Origin: Cellvibrionales bacterium UBA1963
Lineage (GTDB): Bacteria; Pseudomonadota; Gammaproteobacteria; Pseudomonadales; UBA7434
Assembly: GCA_002336035.1 (NCBI GenBank)
Contig: DDED01000091.1
Span: forward strand, 1 to 5,361
Direction: 5' to 3'
Length of the DNA: 5,361 bases
Of the stretch, positions 1 to 5,337 are shown in pieces. The notes beneath the pieces were generated by a model that ran no database searches, was not told the DNA's origin, and saw nothing but the letters and a program-made list of their open reading frames with translations. Position numbers and translations under genes: made by a program. The stretch's first letter is position 1. Each line of letters starts with the position of its first letter.

Positions 1-754
1 TCGACTATTGATTTAACCCACCGGACTTGGTCATCCCATTGAAGTGATGCAAGTTTTATCATCAGAACACTATGCCGATGTACTATCAATTGAAAAAATA
101 ATGACTTTAGTCGACGCCCGAAAATTATCGGATAAACGTTACACTAGTCATGATATTTTTAATCAGCAAATTGCTATCGCTGATGTCGTGGTTGGTAATA
201 AAGAGGATCTTTATCAAGCAAACGATAAAGCGCAGCTTGTTCGCTATATAAAAGCAAATGCTTCAGACAAAACTGAGATCATGTTTGCTCAGCATGGGCA
301 GTTAACGCTTGATGCCTTAACAGGGCCTACGCGTCTTTCAGTCAGTCCTAAGTCAGGTGGCCATCTTAATTCAAGTCATCAGTCTTCTGCTAAGCAAGAT
401 TTTTCTGATCTGCCGATACCGAAAATTGGCTATATGAAAGCAATCAATCAAGGCGAAAGTTTTACCAGTGCCGGTTGGCGATTTGAGTCATCAAGAGTAT
501 TTTGCAAGAGCCAATTGGTTTTATTTTTTCAAAGTTTATCCGTTGAGCGAATGAAAGCTGTCTTTATTACTCAAGCAGGCGTTTATGGTTATAACCTCAC
601 CAGCGATGAATTAACGGAAATCACACTTGATGATGCGCTAGAAAGTCGCATTGAGATTATAGCGGATGAAATTGATCAGGAATGGGAGGCTCAATTACTA
701 GCTTGTTTGGTGCCTGATGAGCACTCCAACCTCGGCCAAAGTAGCTTAGCTTAA
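1..754 (+). pseudogene. COG0523/CobW-family GTPase, 5'-partial, interrupted by an in-frame TAA
   Basis: This is the central and C-terminal part of a CobW/COG0523 P-loop GTPase, a cytoplasmic family of metal (often zinc) chaperones or insertases. The gene starts before the window. In the frame beginning at base 2 the protein reads RLLI, then a TAA stop at 14-16, then PTGLGHPIEV, which is the family motif RLLIEPTGLGHP with the glutamate codon replaced by a stop. The rest is open to the TAA at 752-754. Counting from the GTG at 44, the G4 motif NKED is at residues 52-55, a linker normally histidine-rich holds only H107 and H112, and the CobW C-terminal domain spans about 127-222 (AGWRF, RMKAVF, SRIEII). 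The Walker A and CxCC motifs would lie upstream. Reinitiation at the GTG (44) or ATG (47) is possible, but no good ribosome site is seen and the product would lack the P-loop. A single G-to-T change or sequencing error would explain the stop. Family call is firm; pseudogene status is not. Confidence 0.8.
14..16 (+). other. In-frame TAA replacing the conserved Glu of the COG0523 RLLIEPTG motif
   Basis: Codons on both sides read R-L-L-I (2-13) and P-T-G-L-G-H-P (17-37), the strongly conserved Walker-B-like/G3 segment of this family, in which the missing position is glutamate. GAA to TAA needs one base change. TAA is the normal terminator of this gene and of two other genes in the window, so recoding is unlikely. 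Confidence 0.75.
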
Positions 755-968
755 CCGAGAAATAAGCGGAGGATGCTCCACAATTAGCCATTGATTACCG
801 TTCCATCAATAAACAAAAGTATAGCGCGCCTGAACTGTGGCATCATCGTCATTGCATAATGCTAAAAGGATACGGCTCATGAAATAAAGCGGCGCCAAAG
901 CCAACCATCATTTTGATTTGACGAGCTGTCAGTACAAGCTTATCGCTGGTGAACAAGGTCCGAGCCAT
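746..968 (-). pseudogene. Decayed remnant of a COG4875 / SgcJ-EcaC-like (NTF2-fold) gene
   Basis: No intact gene fits between the GTPase and the cysteine desulfhydrase-like gene, but the minus strand holds protein-like pieces in shifted frames. One frame (about 907 down to 746) reads LCNDDDATVQARYTFVY, a TGA at 806-808, then WNGNQWLIVEH. This closely resembles the C-terminal end of COG4875/SgcJ-EcaC proteins, where ARYTFVYR.(n)W.IVEHHSS is usual. The TGA could be a mutated CGA (Arg). After EH the frame appears lost again: CATCCTCC would give the expected HHSS if about four bases were deleted. Upstream, another frame starting at the ATG 966-968 reads LFTSDKLVLTARQIK, resembling the family's SDxxRxTxxQI(K/R)DYF segment, before a frameshift into WLALAP. 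The remnant lacks the N-terminal part of the family and its end overlaps the GTPase stop tail to tail. The match is from memory of the family, not from a search. Confidence 0.5.
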
Positions 969-991
969 GCTTGAAGTCTTTAAACACTTTA

Positions 992-2125
992 TTATTGCGC
1001 CAACGCTAATTTCAGCGTGGTCAACTCCTTGTCAATATCAATGCCTCGGCTGACGAGCCATTTTCTTGAGTAGCAGGTGTCCATATACCTTTCGCCACTG
1101 TCGCAGATAAGCGTTACTATGCTGCCGGATTTTTCTTTCGCTGCCATTTCTTGGGCTAAAAATAGTGTACCGCAAATATTCAGTCCTGTTGAAGGTCCGT
1201 ATGCTTGACCTGTTTTTTCGCGTATCCACCAAATAGCTGCGAAACTTAATTGATCGGGTACTTTAAGCATCCGATCGACAACATTACTAATAAATGATGG
1301 CTCAATACGTGGTCTGCCGACGCCTTCTATTTGTGATCGCAAATGAACTTGATGGTGTGGATTCTTGTTGCGATAGCCGTCAAAAAAAGCCGAATTTTCT
1401 GGGTCAGCAACGCACACTCTTGTGTGACCAAAGTTATGAGCTTGGTAGCGAACATAGCGACCTAATGTGGCAGATGTTCCGCCGGTGCCTGCGCCAATAA
1501 CAATCCAATCCGGTGATGAATGTGTTTCATTTTCCATTTGCTGAAACAGACTTTCGGCAATATTATTATTGCTTCTCCAGTCAGTTGCGCGTTCTGCATT
1601 AGTAAATTGATCAAGATAATATCCACCGAGCTCAGTCGCCAGTCGCTGCGCTTCTTTGTAAATATCCTCGGCGTCTACTTGGAGAGTTTTACCGCCATAA
1701 CGAGCAATTTGAATCAGCTTTTCGCTTGACGTTTCTTTTGGAACCACAGCAATAAAAGGCAGTTTAAGCAATTGCGCAAAATACGCTTCTGAAACGGCCG
1801 TACTTCCGGATGAAGCTTCAATTAAATAGGTGTTAGGGCCAATTTTTCCGTTGCAAAGTCCATATAAGATAAGCGACCGAGCCAGACGATGCTTTAAACT
1901 ACCGGTGGGGTGCGACGATTCATCTTTGAGATAAATATGAACGTTGTCGTACGCATGTAAATTGAATTTTTGTAAATGCGTATCAGCCGATCGATTAAAA
2001 TCGGCGCGTATTTGTTGCATAGATGCAATTAACCAAGCACGATAATTTTCACCTAGTGAGCATTCCGGCGTGTGCGATTCAATGACGTCAAAAAGTGCGT
2101 TGGCATGTGCTGGTTTAATTTCCAT
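992..2125 (-). CDS. cds1: PLP-dependent L-cysteine desulfhydrase-like protein (Cds1 group)
   Basis: This is a fold-type II PLP enzyme of the cysteine synthase superfamily that most resembles the Cds1 desulfhydrases (L-cysteine to pyruvate, ammonia and sulfide; cytoplasmic). The longest frame starts at an ATG at 2174-2176 (394 residues) with no ribosome site. The second Met (2123-2125, 377 residues) has AGGGA at 2134-2138 with an 8-nt spacer and is closer to the family length of about 350, so I chose it. In the 394-residue numbering, NRSADTHL (61-68) and YLKDES (82-87) are followed by the PLP lysine K95 in HPTGSLKHR. The substrate loop EASSGST is at 120-126, DQFTNAERATDWR at 189-201, the glycine-rich phosphate-binding loop GAGTGGTSAT at 228-237, DPENSAFF at 258-265, EGVGRPRIEPSF at 284-295 and CDSGERY at 358-364. 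No key residue is missing. It lies 150 bp after the VOC gene on the same strand and may be the last gene of that operon or have its own promoter. The exact reaction (desulfhydrase, synthase or C-S lyase on a conjugate) is inferred. Confidence 0.87.
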   Translation of the reverse strand: MEIKPAHANALFDVIESHTPECSLGENYRAWLIASMQQIRADFNRSADTHLQKFNLHAYDNVHIYLKDESSHPTGSLKHRLARSLILYGLCNGKIGPNTYLIEASSGSTAVSEAYFAQLLKLPFIAVVPKETSSEKLIQIARYGGKTLQVDAEDIYKEAQRLATELGGYYLDQFTNAERATDWRSNNNIAESLFQQMENETHSSPDWIVIGAGTGGTSATLGRYVRYQAHNFGHTRVCVADPENSAFFDGYRNKNPHHQVHLRSQIEGVGRPRIEPSFISNVVDRMLKVPDQLSFAAIWWIREKTGQAYGPSTGLNICGTLFLAQEMAAKEKSGSIVTLICDSGERYMDTCYSRKWLVSRGIDIDKELTTLKLALAQ

Positions 2126-2133
2126 GGTTTCAT

Positions 2134-2138
2134 TCCCT
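2134..2138 (-). promoter_or_regulatory. Shine-Dalgarno (AGGGA) that decides the cds1-like start
   Basis: AGGGA lies 8 nt before the ATG at 2123-2125. The upstream ATG at 2174-2176 has only CAGTACGCCA before it. The 17 codons between the two include a perfect 10-bp palindrome CTTTTAAAAG (2149-2158) and AAAATTTT (2141-2148), more like a leader than coding sequence. Confidence 0.55.
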
Positions 2139-2213
2139 AAAAAATTTTCTTTTAAAAGATGACTCTCTTGAAACATTGGCGTACTGATAAGTTTCTCGTC
2201 TATATTTATGGCG

Positions 2214-2226
2214 ACATTAACAATGT
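2214..2226. promoter_or_regulatory. Inverted repeat ACATT-aac-AATGT upstream of the cds1-like gene (possible operator)
   Basis: A perfect 5-bp inverted repeat with a 3-nt centre sits in the gap between the VOC gene and the cds1-like gene, about 90 bp before the preferred start. On the minus strand it is followed by an AT-rich ATAAATATAGA, which could serve as a -10, but no good -35 is present at proper spacing. It could be a regulator site for separate control of the third gene. Repeats this short also arise by chance in AT-rich DNA. Confidence 0.2.
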
Positions 2227-2274
2227 TTGATGAAATTTTTTTATTGAGTGTGTGTGATTACCCAGTAATGAGGC

Positions 2275-3072
2275 TTAATGGTCGGGGCTAAGCCAAACAG
2301 TGATGCCACAAGTGGTGCTATTGTCAAGTTGCTGTCGGCTATCGCCATCGTAGCTGAGTTCTAAGCTGAACCTACCTGCTGTATTAGGTTTTTTTGCGAT
2401 GCAGACGGTGATATTTTCCAGCGTAAAAATGTCTTTTCCTGTATTTTTATCGCCAGCGGATACACTCAGAAACGTCTTGAGACGGTTAACGCTGCGCTGA
2501 GAGTCACCGCGTGTCCCATCAAGTGAAATATTTATTTGTTTTACGCGCTGAGCTCCATTCGGGTGTTTAGTGTGTTCGCCCAATGGTGCACGTATTTCTG
2601 CCGCTGTTACATCGCTTATCAAAAATGGCAGGTCAAGGTCTTTGGGACTGCCGAGCATCCAGCGGGCAATTTTTCCGTCGGGTCGGCGCCGAAACTGCAT
2701 TTGGCTTTTAAGAGTAGGGACGTTAATCGGTTTAAGTTGGTCAAGTGCAGCATCAACATTGTCGACCCGAACGCACCAATCAACAGCGCCATAGCTTTGT
2801 GTTATCCAGCGCATGAAGCGCCAAGAGACATCCGTTCTTCTATCAGCAAGACAGGCGATAAGGCCCATGACTGCTGTTAACCGAAGCAGTGGGCGATACC
2901 ACGTAGGTTTTAACGATAATAACTCGACATACGATCGATCATTAAAAATAATCAGAGCGTTATGTGTATGATTATGCTCGCCGCCGGGTACAACGATAAA
3001 ACCTAGCTGAGTGAAATTGTTTATCGCTTGGCTCAAATTAGGCACATAAACAACAGCATGATCAAAGGTCAT
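2275..3072 (-). CDS. Glyoxalase-like VOC family protein (Glyoxalase_3 type)
   Basis: This is a vicinal-oxygen-chelate superfamily protein of the glyoxalase-like type (PF13468-like). Such proteins are cytoplasmic metal-dependent isomerases, lyases or dioxygenases, and this subgroup is mostly uncharacterised. Numbering from the GTG at 3081, the first module opens with TFDHAVVYVPNLSQAI (H8 is the expected first metal ligand), followed by GGEHNHTHNALI (34-44, H40) and the strand YVELL with E53 as the likely second ligand. The central part has DWCVRVDN (101-108) and FRRRPDGKIARWMLGSP (130-146), typical of the group. A second module starts at HPNGAQRV (173-180). The GTG at 3079-3081 overlaps the upstream stop as GTGA, but GGAG lies only 2 nt before it. 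The ATG at 3070-3072 has the same GGAG 11 nt away and gives the usual MTFDH start, so I prefer the ATG (265 residues). Either way translation is likely coupled to the hydrolase gene. Substrate unknown. Confidence 0.85.
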   Translation of the reverse strand: MTFDHAVVYVPNLSQAINNFTQLGFIVVPGGEHNHTHNALIIFNDRSYVELLSLKPTWYRPLLRLTAVMGLIACLADRRTDVSWRFMRWITQSYGAVDWCVRVDNVDAALDQLKPINVPTLKSQMQFRRRPDGKIARWMLGSPKDLDLPFLISDVTAAEIRAPLGEHTKHPNGAQRVKQINISLDGTRGDSQRSVNRLKTFLSVSAGDKNTGKDIFTLENITVCIAKKPNTAGRFSLELSYDGDSRQQLDNSTTCGITVWLSPDH

Positions 3073-3077
3073 CGGAT

Positions 3078-4220
3078 TCACGGCTCCATCATTTGATCAT
3101 GAAGGCTGGCTAGACTTTTTAAGATAATGGCGTTGCCACTTTTTAAAACGCTGGCGCGCCAATATGGGTCGCTTGGATAAAATAAGCGCAGCATTTGCGT
3201 CTGTAATTTTATTTTCGTTTCAGGCTTCGCAGCGTTTGCAGCGCAACGTAACCATCGATCTATGAGTAAAGCTTTAAGCATTTTGATGTTGGAATAAGTG
3301 CCAAATTCGATCACACAGCTCGTTGTCTTGGCGCCTGTCGCTTGCGCCGTGTCACGCAGAGCATTAATTAATAAACCTTGGTAACTGGGACGTTTTCCAG
3401 AAGAGTAACTCGCATTGCTATTGTCAATGCCGGCGCCCCACATACGGCGTGCGCGTTTGTATTCATCGGTATTAGGATGATCAAAGCATAAAAAGCATGG
3501 TTTGCCGTATTTTCCGATACCGGTATGCCAATCGATAATAGTGACTCGCTCAGCATGCCTCAGCTGACGAGTAAAAATTGAGCGAAGCGTTAGGTTTGAC
3601 CACTCGGCGCTGTTTCCTCCAAAGCCAATGCCATTCGGATGACTGTATTGGCCTTGTGATATCTCATCAAGTATTTTAGTAGGGCCAATACGCAATAGTC
3701 GTTTAACAAGCCCGAACAGTATTCTTTTAAAGTGTGGCCCTTTAGCGCTTGAACGGCTCAGTAACTTTTGAATCGGTTGGGTTAATGCGCCTTGCTCAGG
3801 CGGGTGTGAATGGTCGATAAAATTGCGGTTTAGGTCAACATTGTTTTCGGTGGTGCGACTGCAATATGCCCAGCCAAATGGATTAGCGGCATGAATCAGT
3901 AGCATCGCCATTGACGCTGATGGCAGTTGTTTGTGTTGTTGAAGCCAGTCTAGTTGTAATGCCGCGCCGGTAAAGCTTTCTGGCCCATGAGTTCCGCAAA
4001 TCATCACCATTACGGCTGTTGCGTCGCGAGGTCCTATCCAGGCGGTATCCATTGTTAATGCACCAGCGGTTAATGTCTCGCCATGAGGGCCTTGCCTTGC
4101 TGGGTGTTCAAACGATTCAGTGATTGCCCCCGTTTTATTGGCCTCACCAATAAACATCGTGCGAGCGTCCACATAAGTGTCATTAAACACCGATTGTGAA
4201 CCAGATTGGGCGCTGACCAT
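3078..4220 (-). CDS. DUF2817 M14-like zinc metallopeptidase/amidohydrolase
   Basis: This is a DUF2817 protein, a branch of the M14 zinc carboxypeptidase / succinylglutamate desuccinylase-aspartoacylase fold; these probably hydrolyse an amide or ester bond in a small molecule. The longest frame starts at 4235 without a ribosome site. Met6 (4218-4220) has AGGAG 7 nt upstream, so the protein is taken as 380 residues. In the 385-residue numbering, the zinc motif HxxE is in GTHGPESF (H83, E86), the family's NVDLNRNF at 132-139 carries the substrate-carboxylate arginine R137, the third zinc ligand is H237 in DWHTG, and the catalytic glutamate is probably E310 in IEFGT. GQYSHPNGIGFGG (195-207) and LFYPSDPYWR (351-360) are also characteristic of DUF2817. 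No signal peptide or membrane segment is evident, so it should be cytoplasmic. It is the first gene of the divergent operon next to the TetR regulator, and its stop abuts or overlaps the VOC start. Function beyond hydrolase is unknown. Confidence 0.88.
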   Translation of the reverse strand: MVSAQSGSQSVFNDTYVDARTMFIGEANKTGAITESFEHPARQGPHGETLTAGALTMDTAWIGPRDATAVMVMICGTHGPESFTGAALQLDWLQQHKQLPSASMAMLLIHAANPFGWAYCSRTTENNVDLNRNFIDHSHPPEQGALTQPIQKLLSRSSAKGPHFKRILFGLVKRLLRIGPTKILDEISQGQYSHPNGIGFGGNSAEWSNLTLRSIFTRQLRHAERVTIIDWHTGIGKYGKPCFLCFDHPNTDEYKRARRMWGAGIDNSNASYSSGKRPSYQGLLINALRDTAQATGAKTTSCVIEFGTYSNIKMLKALLIDRWLRCAANAAKPETKIKLQTQMLRLFYPSDPYWRASVLKSGNAIILKSLASLHDQMMEP

Positions 4221-4227
4221 CGAAGAT

Positions 4228-4232
4228 CTCCT
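4228..4232 (-). promoter_or_regulatory. Strong Shine-Dalgarno (AGGAG) fixing the DUF2817 start at 4220
   Basis: The minus strand reads ATGAGGAGATCTTCGATG from 4235 to 4218. The AGGAG lies inside the first codons of the longer frame and exactly 7 nt before the second ATG. The first ATG is preceded by CCACCACTA, which has no ribosome-site character. Confidence 0.8.
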
Positions 4233-4269
4233 CATTAGTGGTGGGTTTACGGAATGTATTTTTTTTATT

Positions 4270-4287
4270 ATTATACAAATGTATAAT
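4270..4287. promoter_or_regulatory. 18-bp perfect palindrome ATTATACA-AA-TGTATAAT: probable TetR operator over divergent -10 boxes
   Basis: Two 8-bp arms (4270-4277 and 4280-4287) are exact inverted repeats around AA. The site lies between the divergent TetR-family gene and the DUF2817 gene. Each arm supplies a perfect TATAAT: 4282-4287 on the plus strand, which would start transcription near 4294 ahead of the regulator, and 4275-4270 on the minus strand, which would start near 4263 ahead of the operon. No consensus -35 is visible at 17 nt on either strand, so activity could be weak. A dimeric repressor bound here would cover both -10 elements and so repress the operon and itself. The assignment to this regulator is inferred from position. 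Confidence 0.7.
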
Positions 4288-4301
4288 TAATTCAAATGCT
4301 A

Positions 4302-4305
4302 GAGG
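4302..4305 (+). promoter_or_regulatory. Shine-Dalgarno (GAGG) deciding the TetR-family start
   Basis: GAGG lies 5 nt before the ATG at 4311-4313. The upstream in-frame ATG at 4296-4298 overlaps the expected transcription start and has only AATTCAA before it, so it is unlikely to be used. Confidence 0.7.
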
Positions 4306-4310
4306 ATAAC

Positions 4311-4946
4311 ATGTCACATAATCGTAAAGTGGGCCGACCAAAGGCAAATAAACAGATTGATCGATGTTACGATTTAGTCAGCGCCGCCATTGATATTGTG
4401 GCCAAACGGGGGTTTACATCGCTTAATATGCGTGAAGTCGCTATTAAGGCTGATGTTTCTCTGGGTTTGGTTCGGCATTACTTTGGCTCAAAAGCGGGAT
4501 TGATATCAGCCTGTGATACGGCAGTAGAAAGAGAGGTGGCCGCGATTTTTGCTGCTGTATTTGGCCGTTCAGAGACTGGGTCGGCTGAACAGCAAGTTGA
4601 AGAAATGACGCAGCGATTAATCGCCGAGGTCTCGCCAAAAATAAAATATTTTCAGTACCTTGGCCAGTTAGCCATGCGAAATGATAAGCCAGCAAGAGAG
4701 TCGTTTGCTGTTTATTTCGAAACAGTAAAAGTGTTTGTTGAACGTCTTGATACCGTGCAACAGTTGCCGCAACAAAGGGATAGCACTTGGGCTGTGTTTC
4801 AGTTTATATTTCTTCAGCTCGGTCCTGTCCTGTTGCAGCCGCAAATTAACAGTATTATTGGTCGCGATACTTTTGAGCCTGAAGTCATACGTGCTCGCGT
4901 TACCTCAATGAGTCGCATGTTGACCTCTGGTTTGCTTTCGGCATAG
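4311..4946 (+). CDS. TetR/AcrR-family transcriptional regulator
   Basis: This is a one-domain-pair repressor of the TetR family, 211 residues from the ATG at 4311 (216 if the ATG at 4296 were used), the normal length. In the 216-residue numbering, a basic N-terminal arm (RKVGRPK, 10-16) precedes the DNA-binding domain at about 22-70. The helix-turn-helix is marked by GFTSLNMREVAIKADVS (39-55), GLVRHYFGSKAGL (57-69) and a helix from ISACD onward. The C-terminal ligand domain (about 80-216) has no recognisable ligand motif; cysteines are only C24 and C73, both within or next to the DNA-binding domain. It is divergent from the hydrolase-VOC-Cds1 genes, and the perfect palindrome in the short promoter region is its probable operator, so it likely represses both them and itself. 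Family call is strong; ligand and target operon are inferred. Confidence 0.92.
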   Translation: MSHNRKVGRPKANKQIDRCYDLVSAAIDIVAKRGFTSLNMREVAIKADVSLGLVRHYFGSKAGLISACDTAVEREVAAIFAAVFGRSETGSAEQQVEEMTQRLIAEVSPKIKYFQYLGQLAMRNDKPARESFAVYFETVKVFVERLDTVQQLPQQRDSTWAVFQFIFLQLGPVLLQPQINSIIGRDTFEPEVIRARVTSMSRMLTSGLLSA

Positions 4947-5048
4947 CAGTTTGCCATTTAAAGTTTTTTGAACCGTCTGCTTGAGTATCAAAGGCTGATT
5001 GTAAGTTTTCTTGCGGTTAAAATCTTTGTTTACATTATTTATCCCCAG

Positions 5049-5060
5049 ACAGTTAACTGT
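5049..5060. repeat. 12-bp perfect palindrome ACAGTTAACTGT
   Basis: This is a gapless, self-complementary dodecamer in the non-coding right part. It directly follows TTATCCCCA (5039-5047), which is one base away from a DnaA box. It could be a protein-binding site; nothing adjacent identifies the binder. Confidence 0.35.
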
Positions 5061-5209
5061 TTATGTGAGGGTATGTTTGGACTCAGAAACTTTAAAATTT
5101 ACTCAAAAATCAACCCTATCGATGCCATCTCTTATCAAAAAAAAGATTCAGAGTCGATTCAACCACTCATCAAACGTTATTATATGGGTTTAAAGGTTTT
5201 TTTATACCT

Positions 5210-5229
5210 GTTATATTTAATAATATAAC
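5210..5229. repeat. AT-rich inverted repeat GTTATATT-TAAT-AATATAAC
   Basis: Two perfect 8-bp arms surround a 4-nt centre. There is no GC-rich stem and no T-run after it on the plus strand, so it is not a typical terminator. On the minus strand it is followed by AGGTATAAAAAAACC. It may be an operator or simply an AT-rich coincidence. Confidence 0.35.
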
Positions 5230-5289
5230 GATTTACAACAGTGTAGATAGCACTGACGACAGAAACAATCTTTACACTGGCGTTATTAA

Positions 5290-5315
5290 GCCATTCGTTA
5301 ACGGGCTGGAATGGC
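5290..5315. promoter_or_regulatory. Inverted repeat GCCATTC-N12-GAATGGC beside a TATAAAAT box
   Basis: Perfect 7-bp arms (5290-5296 and 5309-5315) flank GTTAACGGGCTG. Three bases later comes TATAAAAT (5318-5325), a good -10-like sequence reading toward the right edge, though its -35 is weak. This arrangement would suit a repressor or activator site for a gene beginning just beyond the window. There is no T-run directly after it, which argues against a terminator. Confidence 0.35.
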
Positions 5316-5337
5316 GGTATAAAATAATTTTAATGTT

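Noticed and set aside
14..16. TAA as a recoded sense codon
   Set aside because: TAA ends this gene and two others in the window, and no known recoding signal reads TAA as glutamate in bacteria of this kind.
849..968. 39-codon minus-strand ATG frame as a stand-alone small gene
   Set aside because: No ribosome site, and its SDKLVLTARQIK segment fits better as one piece of the decayed COG4875-like gene.
1003..1018. ACGCT-aatttc-AGCGT hairpin as the terminator of the cds1-like gene
   Set aside because: It lies inside the coding sequence and no T-run follows on the minus strand.
2257..2269. ATTAC-cca-GTAAT as a terminator between the VOC and cds1-like genes
   Set aside because: The stem is only 5 bp, AT-rich, and is followed by CACACACAC rather than a T-run in the direction of transcription.
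2536..2880. Plus-strand open frames opposite the VOC gene
   Set aside because: They lie wholly antisense to a gene with clear family motifs and have no ribosome site; treated as shadows.
4968..5228. Two overlapping TTG-started plus-strand frames (4968-5228 and 5011-5193)
   Set aside because: No Shine-Dalgarno, no ATG, composition like AT-rich non-coding DNA, and no recognisable family.
5290..5315. Integron attC-like site because of GTTAACGGGC within a dyad
   Set aside because: The paired R/L core boxes and the needed spacing are absent, and no cassette gene or integrase is seen.
5180..5332. Minus-strand open frame of about 50 codons, ending with a TAA at 5180
   Set aside because: It has no usable start codon and no recognised motif; too short to support as a gene.
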